From contig CM106585.1 of NCBI GenBank assembly GCA_048013815.1, positions 14,012,001-14,076,000 of the forward strand: DNA of 64,000 nt, written 5' to 3'. A program made the translations under genes and the position numbers. A model generated the notes under the pieces. The model worked only from the letters and a program-made list of their open reading frames with translations, ran no database searches and had not been told where the DNA came from. This stretch comes from Setoptus koraiensis (taxonomy: Eukaryota > Arthropoda). Of this stretch, positions 33,896-46,148 are shown one piece after another (the first letter of the stretch is position 1; each line of letters begins with the position of its first letter).

Positions 33896-36829
33896 TCAAA
33901 GTTCATCGGTCATGAACACGCGTGAACACATCTCATTGTTTTCTTTGTTGAGAGAGTAGGATTTGGCACTTATTCTTTGAACCTTGCCACTAAATTTCCT
34001 TTGGATTTGATCCGAGAGTAACTGCTCATGCCTCCTAGAGTTGTGTCTAGAAAGTAAATAGGTAGGGAATAGATCAGTATTTATCGATAAGATGGACGTG
34101 AAGACTGAAGTGCTCGGAAAGCGATAGCTCAACCATTAAAATACTTACCTAAACTTAAATTCTGGCTGGACAACTTGCAGACAAAACTCTGGCGTTGAGT
34201 GGAAATTACGCAGGTCAGAATTGAAATCAACAACAGCATGACCACCAAAAGAGTATAAATGCGACGACCAGATGTTTTCGTGTCCAGTAAAAACTGATTG
34301 GGATGATTGCACTATGACTGAAGCTTTGGTTCGCACCAGAGATTCTGAGGTACCGTACCATAATGAAACTTTAATGGTTCCAGTAACTTCTATAGATAAA
34401 ACTCCGCGCATTTGCTGTTCAGCAACGAATCCGCTGATCAAAGGATAGCCTTCTTGGTGGTCTATTAATAGTAGATCGCCGCTAAATGCAGTCAAGGGAT
34501 CACTTCCTCTCCCATTGAAAACGTGACCCATCAACTCCATTTTGCTCGTGAAGAAAATGTATGGTCTCAGGTAGCCTCCAAGTAGACGTAATGTCATTCC
34601 AGCCGTCCAAGATTCATCGTCATCCATGTCTTGTAAACCTCTAGCAAATATGCCCAATGAAAACAAGTCTTGTCTCCGTTGATTTGTGTCTAGCATAACA
34701 TCGAATGAACTTTCCTTCAAGATTTTTTTTCCGGTAAGTTCGACATTAACTCCATAACTAGCGTTCACTGATGGAGTTTCAGCCATAGTTTTCACGAAAG
34801 ATGCGCTCGATCCATTGATAATGCACGACTTCCAATACCAGTTACCTGCATTAGCAGATTTTGAATCTGGCCTCAAGGACATCACTCTAGAGTAAATCAT
34901 GGTCGCTAGCTCATTGTTACCGAATGATGGTAAATGACCTATCAACTGGTCAGAGGCCAATGAGTCTGGTATGAATCTCACAATCAGTTCAGAAGCTAAC
35001 ACTCTGGCAGTCGTCTCTTGAAGGTCATCGTAAACTACACGAATCAATAGATCTTTGATGTTTTTGTAAAACGATAATGATAAATGCTTACCAGCGGCAC
35101 AATTTTGCAAGCAATCCTTCAATGCTTTCATCGCAGCAATGGATTCACGGCGACCTGAATTCAGAATTTGATCTTCGAGTAGACGAAAGTTAGCCTCATT
35201 CAGATTTCCAATATTACCTATTGCTTGTATAACGACTATTCTACAGTCCGTCTCGGAATGACTGCATTCGCCTAATTCTTTTATCAATAGACTCTCTACT
35301 TGTTGATTGAGTTCGTCATCTAATTTCGCAAAGTTACTTTCTTGATTATGAGCTTGAACTAGCGATGATAAAGTAAGCAACGTTGACCATCTGAGCTTCT
35401 GTGATGTCCATTCTTCGGTAGGTTTCTCTCGGACTAGATTGAGGATTTCATTGGCTATGAAAGCTATGGGTGCTTTTGGGGCAGTTTTGACCATTGAACT
35501 CTTAATTAAAGCTGGTGTGGGCACAAAGTGATAAGGTGATTGTAATGGTCGGTTCAAATGCATCTTTGCTGCGGTATTGGCCGAAACAGAAAGCGCTGAC
35601 AAAAATCTTTCGGCCATGTCCAAGTTTTTGTTTTTAGGCAGCTTCAGATATTTGAGGGCAGCTAGAATTGAGTCTTTAGTGCGAGCTGCAGCCAATATAT
35701 CCAGAAATGAGTCCAACGCCCCTCTAGAATTGGCGCTGCTCTTAAGTTTTTTAAGTATGTTTGTTATATCTGACAAGCTGGTTCCGTCGTGCTCTCTTAG
35801 ACGGGCTAAAACTTTCAAGTAGGCAACCGCGGCATCAACTGTGGCCAATGATGCAGTCGTAAGGCTATCGCGGTAGTCTTGGAATAATGCATTGAGTGAT
35901 TTGTCACAATGATGATGTGAACAAATTTTTGTGACTCTTTGAAGTGCTGCAGATTCAGGATAGTAACCATGTGGTAACAATAGGGCAATAGCTTTGTCGA
36001 TACTCTGCGCCTGGGAGAATATTTCTTTCTGATTTGATATAAGAGTATTATCTGACTGGGTGAGCTTTAAGTTGATTTGAGTTTGCAGCAACGAGCTAGC
36101 AGATGAATAAACTCTAGATTTAAATGTGACATTCTGGTATGCGTCTACTTGCTGAAAGATACTTGAGCGGCCCTCGCTCAATCTAGCATTCAAGCTTATT
36201 TGAGAGTAGGTATCAGGTGAGAATAGTTCAGGTTGTGATAAAAAGTTGTTGTCGAAATATTTGGCCTGTGACTCTTTGGATGCCGAATGCAAATCAGTGG
36301 GTATTAAATTAAGTACTATGGATTTCTTGATATTTTTGTATGTGATGAAATCACTTTGTTTGGAATAGAATTGCTTAACATAAGATGTACCATTGGACCT
36401 AATGACAACATGAGCATAGGAATCAAAGAAATCGCCACCCTTATAATTTGGCTTAGCTGCATCCGTGCCATGTAGATTGGTGGCGTGATTTGTGTAGTGA
36501 TGCTCACTATGCCTATTACCTGGCTTAAATTTTGGTTCATCTAAATAGATTCTAATTAGTCTATTGTTGGCATCATAGAAGACATCCTGGAATTGTACAA
36601 TGGCATCAAATTGAAAAGCGTGCGATGGAGAAGAAATATCATCATGGTCAATGGCAAGCTCAGAGTGATAGTTGTATGTGTAGGCGCCCAGCGTCAGATC
36701 GGCCAAATTGAATGGTTGAGCATTAACAAGTGATGGAGCTGCCTCCAGTGAGTAGGTGCCAAATATGAGTAGAGAGAACAGTGACAGCGATAGGAGAACT
36801 GTATTTGATTGTAGGATTGTGATTTCCAT
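33896..36829 (-). CDS. MTTP: microsomal triglyceride transfer protein, large subunit
   Basis: MTTP loads lipid onto apolipoprotein B-type proteins in the ER lumen, as a dimer with protein disulphide isomerase. Exon 1 is 36829-34149 and exon 2 is 34046-33896, with a 102-base intron; phase 2 joins as FKF-R-HNSRRHEQLL. The product is 943 residues (human 894). The first true ATG, at 36829, gives a signal peptide (MEITILQSNTVLLSLSLFSL). The lipid-transport N-domain and helical repeat follow. The C-terminal lipid cavity is well conserved (LLLIDHQEGYPLISGF, then EVTGTIKVSLWYG). The C-terminus, KENNEMCSRVF, matches human ENSEMCKVVF and confirms exon 2. It ends MTDEL, a possible KDEL-like signal that vertebrate MTTP lacks. 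Divergence in the N-domain is high, but the C-terminal half makes the call secure. Confidence 0.92.
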
Positions 36830-38261
36830 AATTGTTGGGTTCAACTAGTATCAATTAAGTAATAAATTATAATAGGTAATAATAAATAAATAAATTAGAA
36901 ATGTCCTCTATCTAGTAACAAATTTGTAATTTGTCGAGACGAGGGAAGGGGAGAGGACGAAGCCAGGTCAATACAAATGCAATCTGTTCGCTGTTGTTGT
37001 CGTGCTGCTTGTATCCTCATTTAACTCCTTGTTAATTGATAGCAATTTCATACTAATGGCAATAATAATGATAATAATAATAATAGTGATGGTTGTAATA
37101 ATAATTATTACAAGTGCCACACAAAGGCTTCCAATTTGTGACAGATAGAGTAACGTTTCTGCAAAGCGACACGTTTAATAATGTTGTCCATCGGAATGTA
37201 TGTGAGTGTGTGTCAGTGTGTCTAAAGGTTTTAGAAACACCGTGGAGGTTAGCATCTTATCATCGCTATTAATCACTCGGCGCATGACTCTTCTCTTTAT
37301 TCTCAAGGTTACTTCCCCTTCAACAAGCCTATTAACAACAAGTGTCCACTTTGTTTACTTCCGTATACAAATATTGAGCATGCGCATATTGAAATTTAAA
37401 TATAAATAGCCGCCATAATCTGGATTGTCGCCTTGAGACATTGTGCCGAAAGCTGCTAGTTGCAAGCTAATTTTTTGCAATTTTTTCATCTTATTCTCAA
37501 GCCAGCGAGCTTAGCGCTGGCCTGCGAAGGAGCCAGCTTGCCGCTGCCATGCTAAAGAGGCAGCTTGCCGTTGCCGCATGCATTACAGATTGTAGTGTTT
37601 TAGCTGAAAACTTTTGGGAATTTTCACGAGAAAAGAACAGGTTCACTAGAGGGTTCAACATGCGGTCGGAGACAAGGATGCAGCCAACAGGGAGAAATCT
37701 TCTTGATGCACTAGACACAATTCGCCTTCGACACCATGCAATCTCTCTCAGGTACGAGTATTTTAACGAACCGGACAGCTAGGCCGAAACTACACTAGAT
37801 TGAGTGTACTTGTACCTGGAACATCGATGCTCAACAAGCTACCACTAGGCGTAGCGTGGTTGACCGAGTGACTTTGCAAGCTTCTAGATGGGCAGCTTGT
37901 AAGCCACAGTAGAGATCAAAAACGAAGCCAGATCAAACGAACGATTGCTCGCTAGCAACTTGCCCGCTAACGAATAATGAGATAGTGAGGAGACCACATA
38001 TGAGCATAGTGAACACATAAATAAGACAACAACAACAGGTTCTATACAGCTTACGAACTAGCAAATATTCAAGGTTGACCATGGTGAATTTGAGCTACCA
38101 CCGAGTCGGAAGTCGCACAATCAACAAGTAGTGCTGTTATAATTACCATGGGCTCACTAATAGATAGATTTGAAACAAGCAGGGAACATCAGACACACAC
38201 CTGTTCTCGTTAGATTAGTTCGCTGCGAGTATGTATGACTTTGTGAGTTGAATACATTTTT

Positions 38262-38292
<31 letters not shown>

Positions 38293-41061
38293 ACCAACAA
38301 AAGCCAACAACCACGGGATATTCGTCCTGTCTTTGTCCCGTCTCTGGGCCATTAGTAACACAAAAAGGTCGTAAGTAATAATAATACTGTTAATAATGAG
38401 TTAACAGCAGTAGTAGTGGTAGTAAGTTAATAGTGGTGGCAGTCAAATTTTTATGAGAATTTAACGGTGAAGTGTCTTGGCAACAAACATACAGGTTAGC
38501 TTATGCTATTAATGGTTCTGATGTACGACTATCTCATCTACATTAACTACTATCCACTTGCTATACACCATGCAGTTTATGTGGGTACCACATACTACAT
38601 GTACAACATTTATAACAGTCAATAATCAAGATTATTTCAAATCCAATTGGCTGCCCATCCGACGTTTTAGAAAGCTCTATAAGTAGTCAACTCACTTTTC
38701 TCACCGTTATGTTTGCCATTTGCGCCGTTGGTATATTTTGACTAACCTCAGTTAGCCATTCGGCGAACCGTTGCGTAGACACAACTCATACAAATACTTG
38801 GATAGATTTATAAAAGGTGTCTAATCGAGCGCCATAAAATTTGATAAATCATCGTACAAGCATAGATAGTTGAGTCCCTATTCAAATATTTGTTGTGCTA
38901 TACTCTTTTGTTTCCTGTTGTTAACCATTGGCCCTTATTCTAACTATTCAATATTTTTTCCAATTAATGATTTCAATCAAATTTTTTCTACGTGATTTGC
39001 TAACAATGTTAACGTTCACTGCTCAAGACTTGAGTGATTATCTATTGGCTTTGAGGGAAACAAGTTAATGTTGACAATTATTCTATTAGTCAAATAAATT
39101 GTCTTGCTACAACTGACTGAAGCATTAGATCTTTCAACCCTATCAACTCAGCCAAAGAGAACTTGTCAACCGTTTTATCTTGATGCAATTACTGCTGATT
39201 TCGAGCTTGCCAGTGGCCAAATTATGGTTGCAAGTTGCAACTGCATCAACTAATGTGAATAAGCGCGTCGAGTTTCGCGTAGAAAATATTGTGTTTTATG
39301 GATTTTGCAAAACTATTGTCGAGCCGAACACTAAATTACAATCGGCATGCAAATCTGTCAAGTGATCATAATAATTCAAGTGCTTTATTAGCTTCTGTAA
39401 ATTCTTTTGTGTGAGTGCAAACCTGCAAGATAACCTCTCAGATGACTCTGCGGGTCTCATTAGAGAAATTTAATCATTGTTGTCATGAAAATGGATGCAC
39501 TTGATTGTAATCATGCGTACAAACGATACTACAACATACCAGCAAGCAGCATTATCATGAGTTTTGTATGAATCTCGAACTCACTTGATAATTAGTTCTC
39601 CGCCTAGTCAGCAGTGGTGATATATTATAATTGCGACAGGTATGCTTGAACATTTTGCACACAATCTATTTGTCATCGCCATAATGTATGACATGGTCGT
39701 CGATCATTTTGGACATCGACATCCTGATATAAAGCACACATACAGACTTATTATACGTGTGTATCTAATCTCTGGAGTCTTAGATTGTTTCGTTGTTGTT
39801 GTGGCCAGGATATTGATGATCTAACAACAACAACCTCATCTACAATCCGCATGTGTGTACGTACATTTAGAACAATATTTTCTATCAGTTTCCGCTTAAA
39901 GATGGCTTTATTCTTATTTTGGCAGCCTGAATTTGACACTAACATGCCAAGACACACGCATCTAACAAGATAAGCAGTGAACAGGTGAAAGATCCTGGTG
40001 GGCTTCCTCTTCTCACGGCTATTATGATTATTTACTGCTAGACAGTTGATTAGGCATTTTATTCATCCGCTTGCACAAGGAGCAACTGTGTTTGTGTGTG
40101 TGTGTTCTTTTCTTTCTCTCATTACTACCACTACATTGGCTAGGTACTTAAAATTCAATGTCATTCAATTTAGAAGAAACTAACGACGAATAATAGAAAT
40201 GAGCAAATAAGATTTATACACCGTTAGCACACAATAACAAAATGCAGAAGTAATTCTATTCCTGAATGGGTGGTGCTATCTGCTTATTAGTATTGTCATG
40301 TACGTCTAATTCAAATTGTTAGAAGCACCTCCCATGTCAGGTATACCGCACAGGTACATGTAATGTGGATAGAACTTCTTTGCCCAAGTCAAACATCCTG
40401 TCAAGAGTAGCTGCTTAAGAGGTAGTTAATCGGAAGTGATGATAATAGCAGTTTTAGAATTCATTAAGGATCAACAAAGCTAATTCTTGATCTCTCTATC
40501 TCGTGATAGCTCACAAAACGCGTTCTCTCTCCCTTTCTCTCTAACTATCTCTGTCTTTCAAAATTCCGCTTGTTCGAGGTTATCGTCACCTCAACTAACC
40601 ATAAACTGGCTATACTAATAAATTTATCTCTAAAAATTCATAGCTACAATCAGCCAAAGAGTGATGGCTTCGTTTCTTATCAATCTGTCTTATCTTGACA
40701 ACATCACCTCCTGAACACAAACCGGATGGGGTGGCTCTTTCTATTGTTGGGTGGCTGGCTACACACAAAACAAAACAATACCATGTTTAAGATCAACAAA
40801 AGACAGAAGGGCCGTGAGTTTAATACAATGTCAGGGGTGGTACTAGGAACCATCCTATTCCGATGTACCAAGTGCAGTGAGAGTGATTGAAAGAGGCAAT
40901 GTTATACCCATCAAGGACAATAATATATCCTCTTTCATGCGGTTTCAGACAGCGTTACATATCTATGAACTATGTATAGAGTTATATATCTAATTAGTAG
41001 ATTAGGTATTTTAACAGCTAGCCAGATGTTCTGGGCAGAATAATGAAGAACAAAAAGTTAG
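36830..41061. other. intergenic, 4.2 kb, no gene supported
   Basis: AT-rich DNA upstream of MTTP. It holds short ATA/ATT repeats near 37065-37110, a (CT)n tract at about 38267-38292 and TG tracts. A slightly GC-richer island at about 37490-37900 has an open frame (37549-37782) that matches nothing I recognise and has no splice or promoter support. It could be a decayed copy of a gene. Confidence 0.5.
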
Positions 41062-41069
41062 TATAAATA
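41062..41069 (+). promoter_or_regulatory. TATA box of the glycine-rich gene
   Basis: TATAAATA, followed about 30 bases later by TCATTAG at about 41094, a fair arthropod initiator. The ATG lies about 140 bases further on. Confidence 0.7.
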
Positions 41070-41231
41070 GAGTGGCGAATCATTCCAAAATCATCATTAG
41101 TGATCTGCTCCAAACAACAACAATCCTTCCAACCAACCACCAATAGCAACATTTCAAAGTTTGAAAACAAATTTGAAATAACTTTTAGTTAACTTTTAGC
41201 AAACAACCAACCACTACAAAAACCAATCAAA

Positions 41232-41879
41232 ATGAAGATTTTCGTAAGTGTCAATCGCCATCTTCAACACACCAGATCCCACACCCTGGTTACACAGTCG
41301 TTTAAACAATGCAACTAAACTAATCAAAATCACGATTTTTTTACACAACTCATAATAGGCTGTCACAGTTGCTATCATTGTCGTCTTGGCTCTAGTGTCT
41401 GAGGCTCTTGCCGGAGGTAAGATACAATACAACCACCAGCGTGAACACAACTATATTCAAGCTAAGATGTATTCTTAAAACTAACCAACAATTTCTTTGA
41501 ATTACTACCATAAATCACAGGATATGGCGGAGGCCGATCCAAGGGATACGGCGGAGGAGCCATGAAATCATCAGGTGGATCATCAGGTGGATACGGCGGA
41601 GGAGCCATGAAATCATCAGGAGGCTACGGTGGTATGGGTGGCGGATACGGCGGTGGAATGAGAGGAGGCCGATACGCAAGATCAGGAGGATACGGAGGAT
41701 CACGAGGAGGATCAGGAGGTTACGGCGGTATGGGTGGCGGCCGATCCAAGGGATACGGTGGCAAATCCGGAGGAGGACACGGTGGTTCGAGCGGAGGATA
41801 CGGCGGAAGCCGATCCAAGGGATACGGTGGTGGATCCCGTGGAGGTATGGGAGGAGGTCACGGAGGATACGGCAAATAA
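41232..41879 (+). CDS. glycine-rich secreted protein (cuticle or peptide type)
   Basis: Three exons: 41232-41243 (only four codons, MKIF), 41359-41416 and 41521-41879. They give 142 residues. The first two exons encode a signal peptide (MKIFAVTVAIIVVLALVSEA), and cleavage after ALA is likely. The mature part is almost wholly Gly, Tyr, Ser, Arg and Lys in GGYGGG, GGRSKGYGG and AMKSSGG repeats, ending GHGGYGK. Such proteins in arthropods are cuticle, silk or antimicrobial components; the sequence does not decide between them. The introns are 115 and 104 bases, with GTAAGT and GTAAGA donors. A TATA box at 41062 and an AATAAA at 42206 frame the unit, so it is a complete, probably highly expressed gene. 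Confidence 0.85.
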
Positions 41880-42205
41880 ACGCCTTAACTCGAAGCGATT
41901 TCCATCCGACTCCATGACCACTTTAGATAGACCACCACACTACTGTGCCTAAGAACACTCGCATCCTGAGAGGATCCGGTATAGACAGCTAGTTAGTGTT
42001 AGTGAAGCCAAGAAGGAGTGAAGGAAAAAATGATGATTTAATGTAAAATTTAATCCGACAACTAAGTGGTTATAGTCACTAAATTGATCACTTTTCTATT
42101 CAATAGAGTACAAAGAGCTGCTAGAAATTGAAAAATTGAGATTGTACTTTAATAGATATAGATAGATATATATACAACAAATGTAAACACACACATACAA
42201 AGTAA

Positions 42206-42211
42206 AATAAA
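42206..42211 (+). terminator. poly(A) signal of the glycine-rich gene
   Basis: AATAAA, 327 bases after the stop codon, in a run of A. It is the first canonical signal on this strand after the gene. Confidence 0.6.
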
Positions 42212-42413
42212 AAAGTAAAGCATCACCTCGAAGTGGTGACTGCCCAAAAAACTACATCCAACAATTCCCTCAATATTCAGTTATTATTATCAATATCGAC
42301 ACAACCTTTAATACCCTTCATTGAAACAGATCTTCACTTTTGTTCATTGTATATAGAATATCTTCCCTACATAAATATTTCATGTAGATCTCATAATAGC
42401 TCATCGAGCTTAC

Positions 42414-42419
42414 TTTATT
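42414..42419 (-). terminator. poly(A) signal overlapping the NPL4 stop codon
   Basis: The stop TAA at 42420-42418 and the following TAAA form AATAAA, so the signal starts on the second base of the stop codon. Confidence 0.65.
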
Positions 42420-43836
42420 AGGTTGTTAGTTGTTCAATAGTTCTCCACTGTTCGCACTCTCTCCAACTCAAAATACTAAGCCCGTCCTTGGCCGCGATGG
42501 CTTTCAACAAGGGACTTATGGATTCATTAATGGGAACTATTTCTTGGTGACGTAGATAAATCAATAAATGGAAATCGCTTATGGCTTCTATAAATTGCGA
42601 GTTCAAATCAAATTGGTTGAGGTAAGACTGCAGTGACCCGAAATCCAAAATTTCTCTGTTGTTGATTGGGAAGGGTTTCTTATCAGGTAATGGATTGAAT
42701 CTTCTAGTTGGCGTCATGGGCGTAGCGACTGGAACATCAACTAATAAATATTCAATCGGTAGGGGACGGGCTAATTTTGTTATCTCATTCTTATAATTAT
42801 CTATCAATTTATAGTAGACATCTGGTACATATTGACCACTTGTAGATGTTCTAACATAACCTAATTCTGGTACATCCTTTGTGGGTAACATACAATTGTC
42901 GCGGACTAGAGCCATACATTGATTGGAGACTTGATACCCTTCCATGTGTATTTGATTGTTTTTATCACCAGTGACGCACACAGTAGCAAATTTAGAACCA
43001 AAATATCCATCTGAAGATAATGAGCAAGGATTAGGATGACGATTTTGTAGATAACCAGCAGTTATACACTCATGGGCGCTTAAGAAGAACGAATCTTTAC
43101 TCCTAATATATTCCACTGTACCATTATGCACATCCTTGGCAATTAAATCAGTAAAAATCCAACCCACTCTTCTGAGACCCAAATCTTTGGCTAATTGATC
43201 AACTGTCGCCTCATGAGGATCATACTTTATTTGAATATGATTTGCAGAACTGTCCTGAGGTGGTTCATATATAGCAACAACATTTGTTTTTATTCCCAAT
43301 GGAACACTTTCGTGAGCAGTGTAATAACCGTAAAGATAGCCTAATCGTTGATTGCCCGTTGTCCTCCAGTAATTGAGAAAATTATCAACAATTGAGGCGT
43401 TCTCGAATGTAATATTATCAACATGCCTGTATGGCTGCCTATTCAACGTGATGGCACTGGGCTGGCACTTAGTGCAAATACCCTCGGGCCAAGGTTTGTG
43501 AGCTATACATCCAGATTTTATGCGACAGCTGATATTCTCGAAAGGTGCGTATTTGCCTTTGTCGACACCTTGAGTCAGTTTTCTCATGTAGGCATGAAAG
43601 GACATGTGCTTAATATTATGTTTTTCCAAATAAGTTTGATCAAATGGTTGTATGGGTAAACAATTGATACATCTCGCCTGACCTCTATGACCGCAAGATG
43701 TCTGTTCTGGTGGCAATTGTATGAGTCCCGATTGTTTGCTGAGAAACTCATCTACTGAGTCTAGCTTATAGTCGTGCTGTTGCAATTTTTGATCCTGGAA
43801 CTGTTGCTGAAAGGTGCTAGAGTTCGGCTTGGCCAT
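42418..43836 (-). CDS. NPLOC4: NPL4 homologue (Cdc48/p97 cofactor), no UBX-like domain
   Basis: NPL4 pairs with UFD1 on the p97 ATPase and feeds it polyubiquitinated substrates for ER-associated and chromatin-linked degradation. One exon encodes 472 residues. Residues 50-200 hold the zinc-finger region (CRIKSGCIAHKPWPEGICTKC) with its conserved Cys. The MPN-like core follows (LGLRRVGWIFTDL, HFG-type GYFGSKFATV, GYQVSNQCMALVRDNC). It ends ECEQWRTIEQLTT, as in human NPL4. The start is MAKPNSSTF, and VDEFLSKQSG aligns with human residues just after the N-terminal UBX-like domain, so that roughly 80-100 residue p97-binding part is missing. The frame stays open upstream of the ATG to a TAG, so an undetected 5' exon is possible. 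The C-terminal NZF finger is also absent, as in yeast. Confidence 0.93.
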   Translation of the reverse strand: MAKPNSSTFQQQFQDQKLQQHDYKLDSVDEFLSKQSGLIQLPPEQTSCGHRGQARCINCLPIQPFDQTYLEKHNIKHMSFHAYMRKLTQGVDKGKYAPFENISCRIKSGCIAHKPWPEGICTKCQPSAITLNRQPYRHVDNITFENASIVDNFLNYWRTTGNQRLGYLYGYYTAHESVPLGIKTNVVAIYEPPQDSSANHIQIKYDPHEATVDQLAKDLGLRRVGWIFTDLIAKDVHNGTVEYIRSKDSFFLSAHECITAGYLQNRHPNPCSLSSDGYFGSKFATVCVTGDKNNQIHMEGYQVSNQCMALVRDNCMLPTKDVPELGYVRTSTSGQYVPDVYYKLIDNYKNEITKLARPLPIEYLLVDVPVATPMTPTRRFNPLPDKKPFPINNREILDFGSLQSYLNQFDLNSQFIEAISDFHLLIYLRHQEIVPINESISPLLKAIAAKDGLSILSWRECEQWRTIEQLTT

Positions 43837-44524
43837 CGTTATTGATAACGACCTGTGTATGTCTAGGGGGTTGATAAGGCGTCTGGTCTTGGGCGGACTA
43901 CACTAGATTTTCTTATAGTACCCGTGGCCGACAACAGAGAATGTCTACAAGATATAAGCCAGCACAAGACTCAATCCGTGGTTGCTATGATCAATAATAG
44001 TATTGAATAATGACTATTCAACAATAGACAGTTTATATTGATAGAGATGGATGAGTGGATTCGGTTGACAACAGGCGATAATGAATGATTCAACAAAATC
44101 TATGATGATACCAATGCACTCATATGTTTCGTGAGCATGCGTGTTTGATGTAAGCGCGACATTCAACCATTATTGCCAGTCTTTTTGGCAGGTCCATTGA
44201 GATTGATGACTGTTGTTGATTTATATAGTTTATTATCGTATGATAGCAGGCGCCACTAACAACTGATAATACACGCTAGTTATAAACACTGGCAAACCTA
44301 CAAGCTCGCAATAGGAAGAATTAAGACCCGAATGGACCAAGTGGAATCAAAATGGGCGACACCTCGCGGTTACTTTTATCATGGTCACCGTGAAGCTCAT
44401 CTGTGTGCTTACTCACAGGTTTGTAAGTAAAGGCGAAACGATCAAGACATGCACGTGTTTGGCAGAGAAACGTTCAACATGGAATCATTAATATTCACCA
44501 CGAGCTGTCCACTATAATATAGTA

Positions 44525-45580
44525 ATGAAATTGTATCACAATGAGGTGGAATATACCATGGAAAAAGAACTTTCAGGAAAACAAACTCAACTACAAACAT
44601 TCAAATGTGTGATATTGAAAAAATTACAACCCAAGGACTTCGGAGTAGATAGTTTCGCAGGGCAGATCACATTGAGTGACTCCTGGATGAGACGTATCTA
44701 CAAGAGATCTCGCTACATTGACAGGGAGAAAGAAACAGATGACGGCCAAAATGTTTACTCACCGTCGAAACTTACCCTTCTAAACAACTATATCGAAAAG
44801 AGGAAAATCTCGCCTATGATAGAAAGAGTTCAACGCCCACCCCCAACCCTAAAACCAGAGGTTGCAGACTACACGCTTAACCCAGAGCTATTGAGGAACG
44901 AACTTAAGAATATTAAATACGATTACGATGATCTCCCCAAATTGACCCCAAGTGATTCAGTGAGGAAATGTGTAAAAAAATGCCGGAAGCAAGCGTTTGA
45001 TAAGTCACCACCAAAACTATATCCAGAAACGGACGGATTTGTGGACGATGTTGATATAATTGACTTTGCAGATCCAGATTATGTCCAAAACAAAAATCCC
45101 TCGCCGACTGCTAGTCTACATGCCTCAATTATTCACCACAAGTTGCGTAGGCGTAACCAATTCCCCCCGGACGATCTCCTAAGATGGTTGTCTGAAGATG
45201 GACCACCGACAAAAGCCTTAGATGACTGTAGATTCGTCACTGGTGAAGGTGTACCTAGGCTGGATTTACATGCGATACAAGCCCCTAGTATGATAACAGA
45301 ACTGGCGATAGATTCTATGAATAACCTTAAGCCCGAAGAGGAGGAGAAATTGAAACTTCTCACATCGGACAAAGACTACATGGATAGATTGATGAGGATA
45401 ATTGGTAAAGCCATCAACAAGACCCCCAATGATGAATTTTCGTCTAACGATCTTCCCAATGGTTATCATCAATGCGATGAAGGCCAACATAAGGATCATC
45501 GGAGTGTTAATAGCTCGAGCAACGTCGACAACTCTGAACGCTTTGATGCAAGCACGGACGACACTACTGTTGACCAATAG
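44525..45580 (+). CDS. uncharacterised 351-residue protein
   Basis: One uninterrupted exon, 688 bases from and divergent to the NPL4 gene. I do not recognise the family. It is hydrophilic, with no signal peptide or membrane segment. It has a Lys/Arg-rich centre (VRKCVKKCRKQAF at about residue 143), Asp-rich patches (FVDDVDIIDFADPDY), a Pro-rich stretch (VQRPPPTLKP) and a polar, Ser/Asp-rich tail. The composition fits an intracellular, possibly nuclear protein. The length, the AT-rich codon usage like its neighbours' and the lack of repeats make it a real gene rather than chance. Confidence 0.7.
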   Translation: MKLYHNEVEYTMEKELSGKQTQLQTFKCVILKKLQPKDFGVDSFAGQITLSDSWMRRIYKRSRYIDREKETDDGQNVYSPSKLTLLNNYIEKRKISPMIERVQRPPPTLKPEVADYTLNPELLRNELKNIKYDYDDLPKLTPSDSVRKCVKKCRKQAFDKSPPKLYPETDGFVDDVDIIDFADPDYVQNKNPSPTASLHASIIHHKLRRRNQFPPDDLLRWLSEDGPPTKALDDCRFVTGEGVPRLDLHAIQAPSMITELAIDSMNNLKPEEEEKLKLLTSDKDYMDRLMRIIGKAINKTPNDEFSSNDLPNGYHQCDEGQHKDHRSVNSSSNVDNSERFDASTDDTTVDQ

Positions 45581-46148
45581 TTCTCAATTAAGAATTATGA
45601 AGCAATCAATACACATGTGTATATGTTACCCTATCAAAATAACTAAAACTGGCCCGTTTTTTAATTCATTATAAAAATTGGAGATTTGATGTCTCGTCAC
45701 TTCTGTATGTTTGTGCTATCTCAATATTTGGTATCTCAACAGTTGGTAGCAAATATGGTAGTTGCGAAAGTTTGCCTTTTGCCTGTTTATCTTTATTCAT
45801 TGTGAACAATAGCGAGAGACTACGAACAGAGGTGAAATCTGTCGAATCTGACGCCAAAAATTTCTACGCATGCTCAAGCGACCATAAACTAATATCGCGC
45901 CAATTCGCTGAGCAAAAGAAAACAACAAAGTTTTTTGCCTCTTGCTAATGCAACAATAAATAAGCACAGTGTTCCGCGCATTACATCGCAGCGGTCATCT
46001 ATCAATAGAACGATTCCGTTCCTTCAGTTGTCCACAACTATTCTCGTCACAAATCGATGGTTATTATTGATAACAGAAATACTGTAAAATTTATCTACCA
46101 CGAATCTCAGATATCAATCCTTGACCGGCTCTCCCAGCTAAAATCATA

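Noticed and set aside
37549-37782. 77-codon plus-strand frame
   Set aside because: No start context, splice sites, promoter or family signature; noted only as part of the intergenic stretch.
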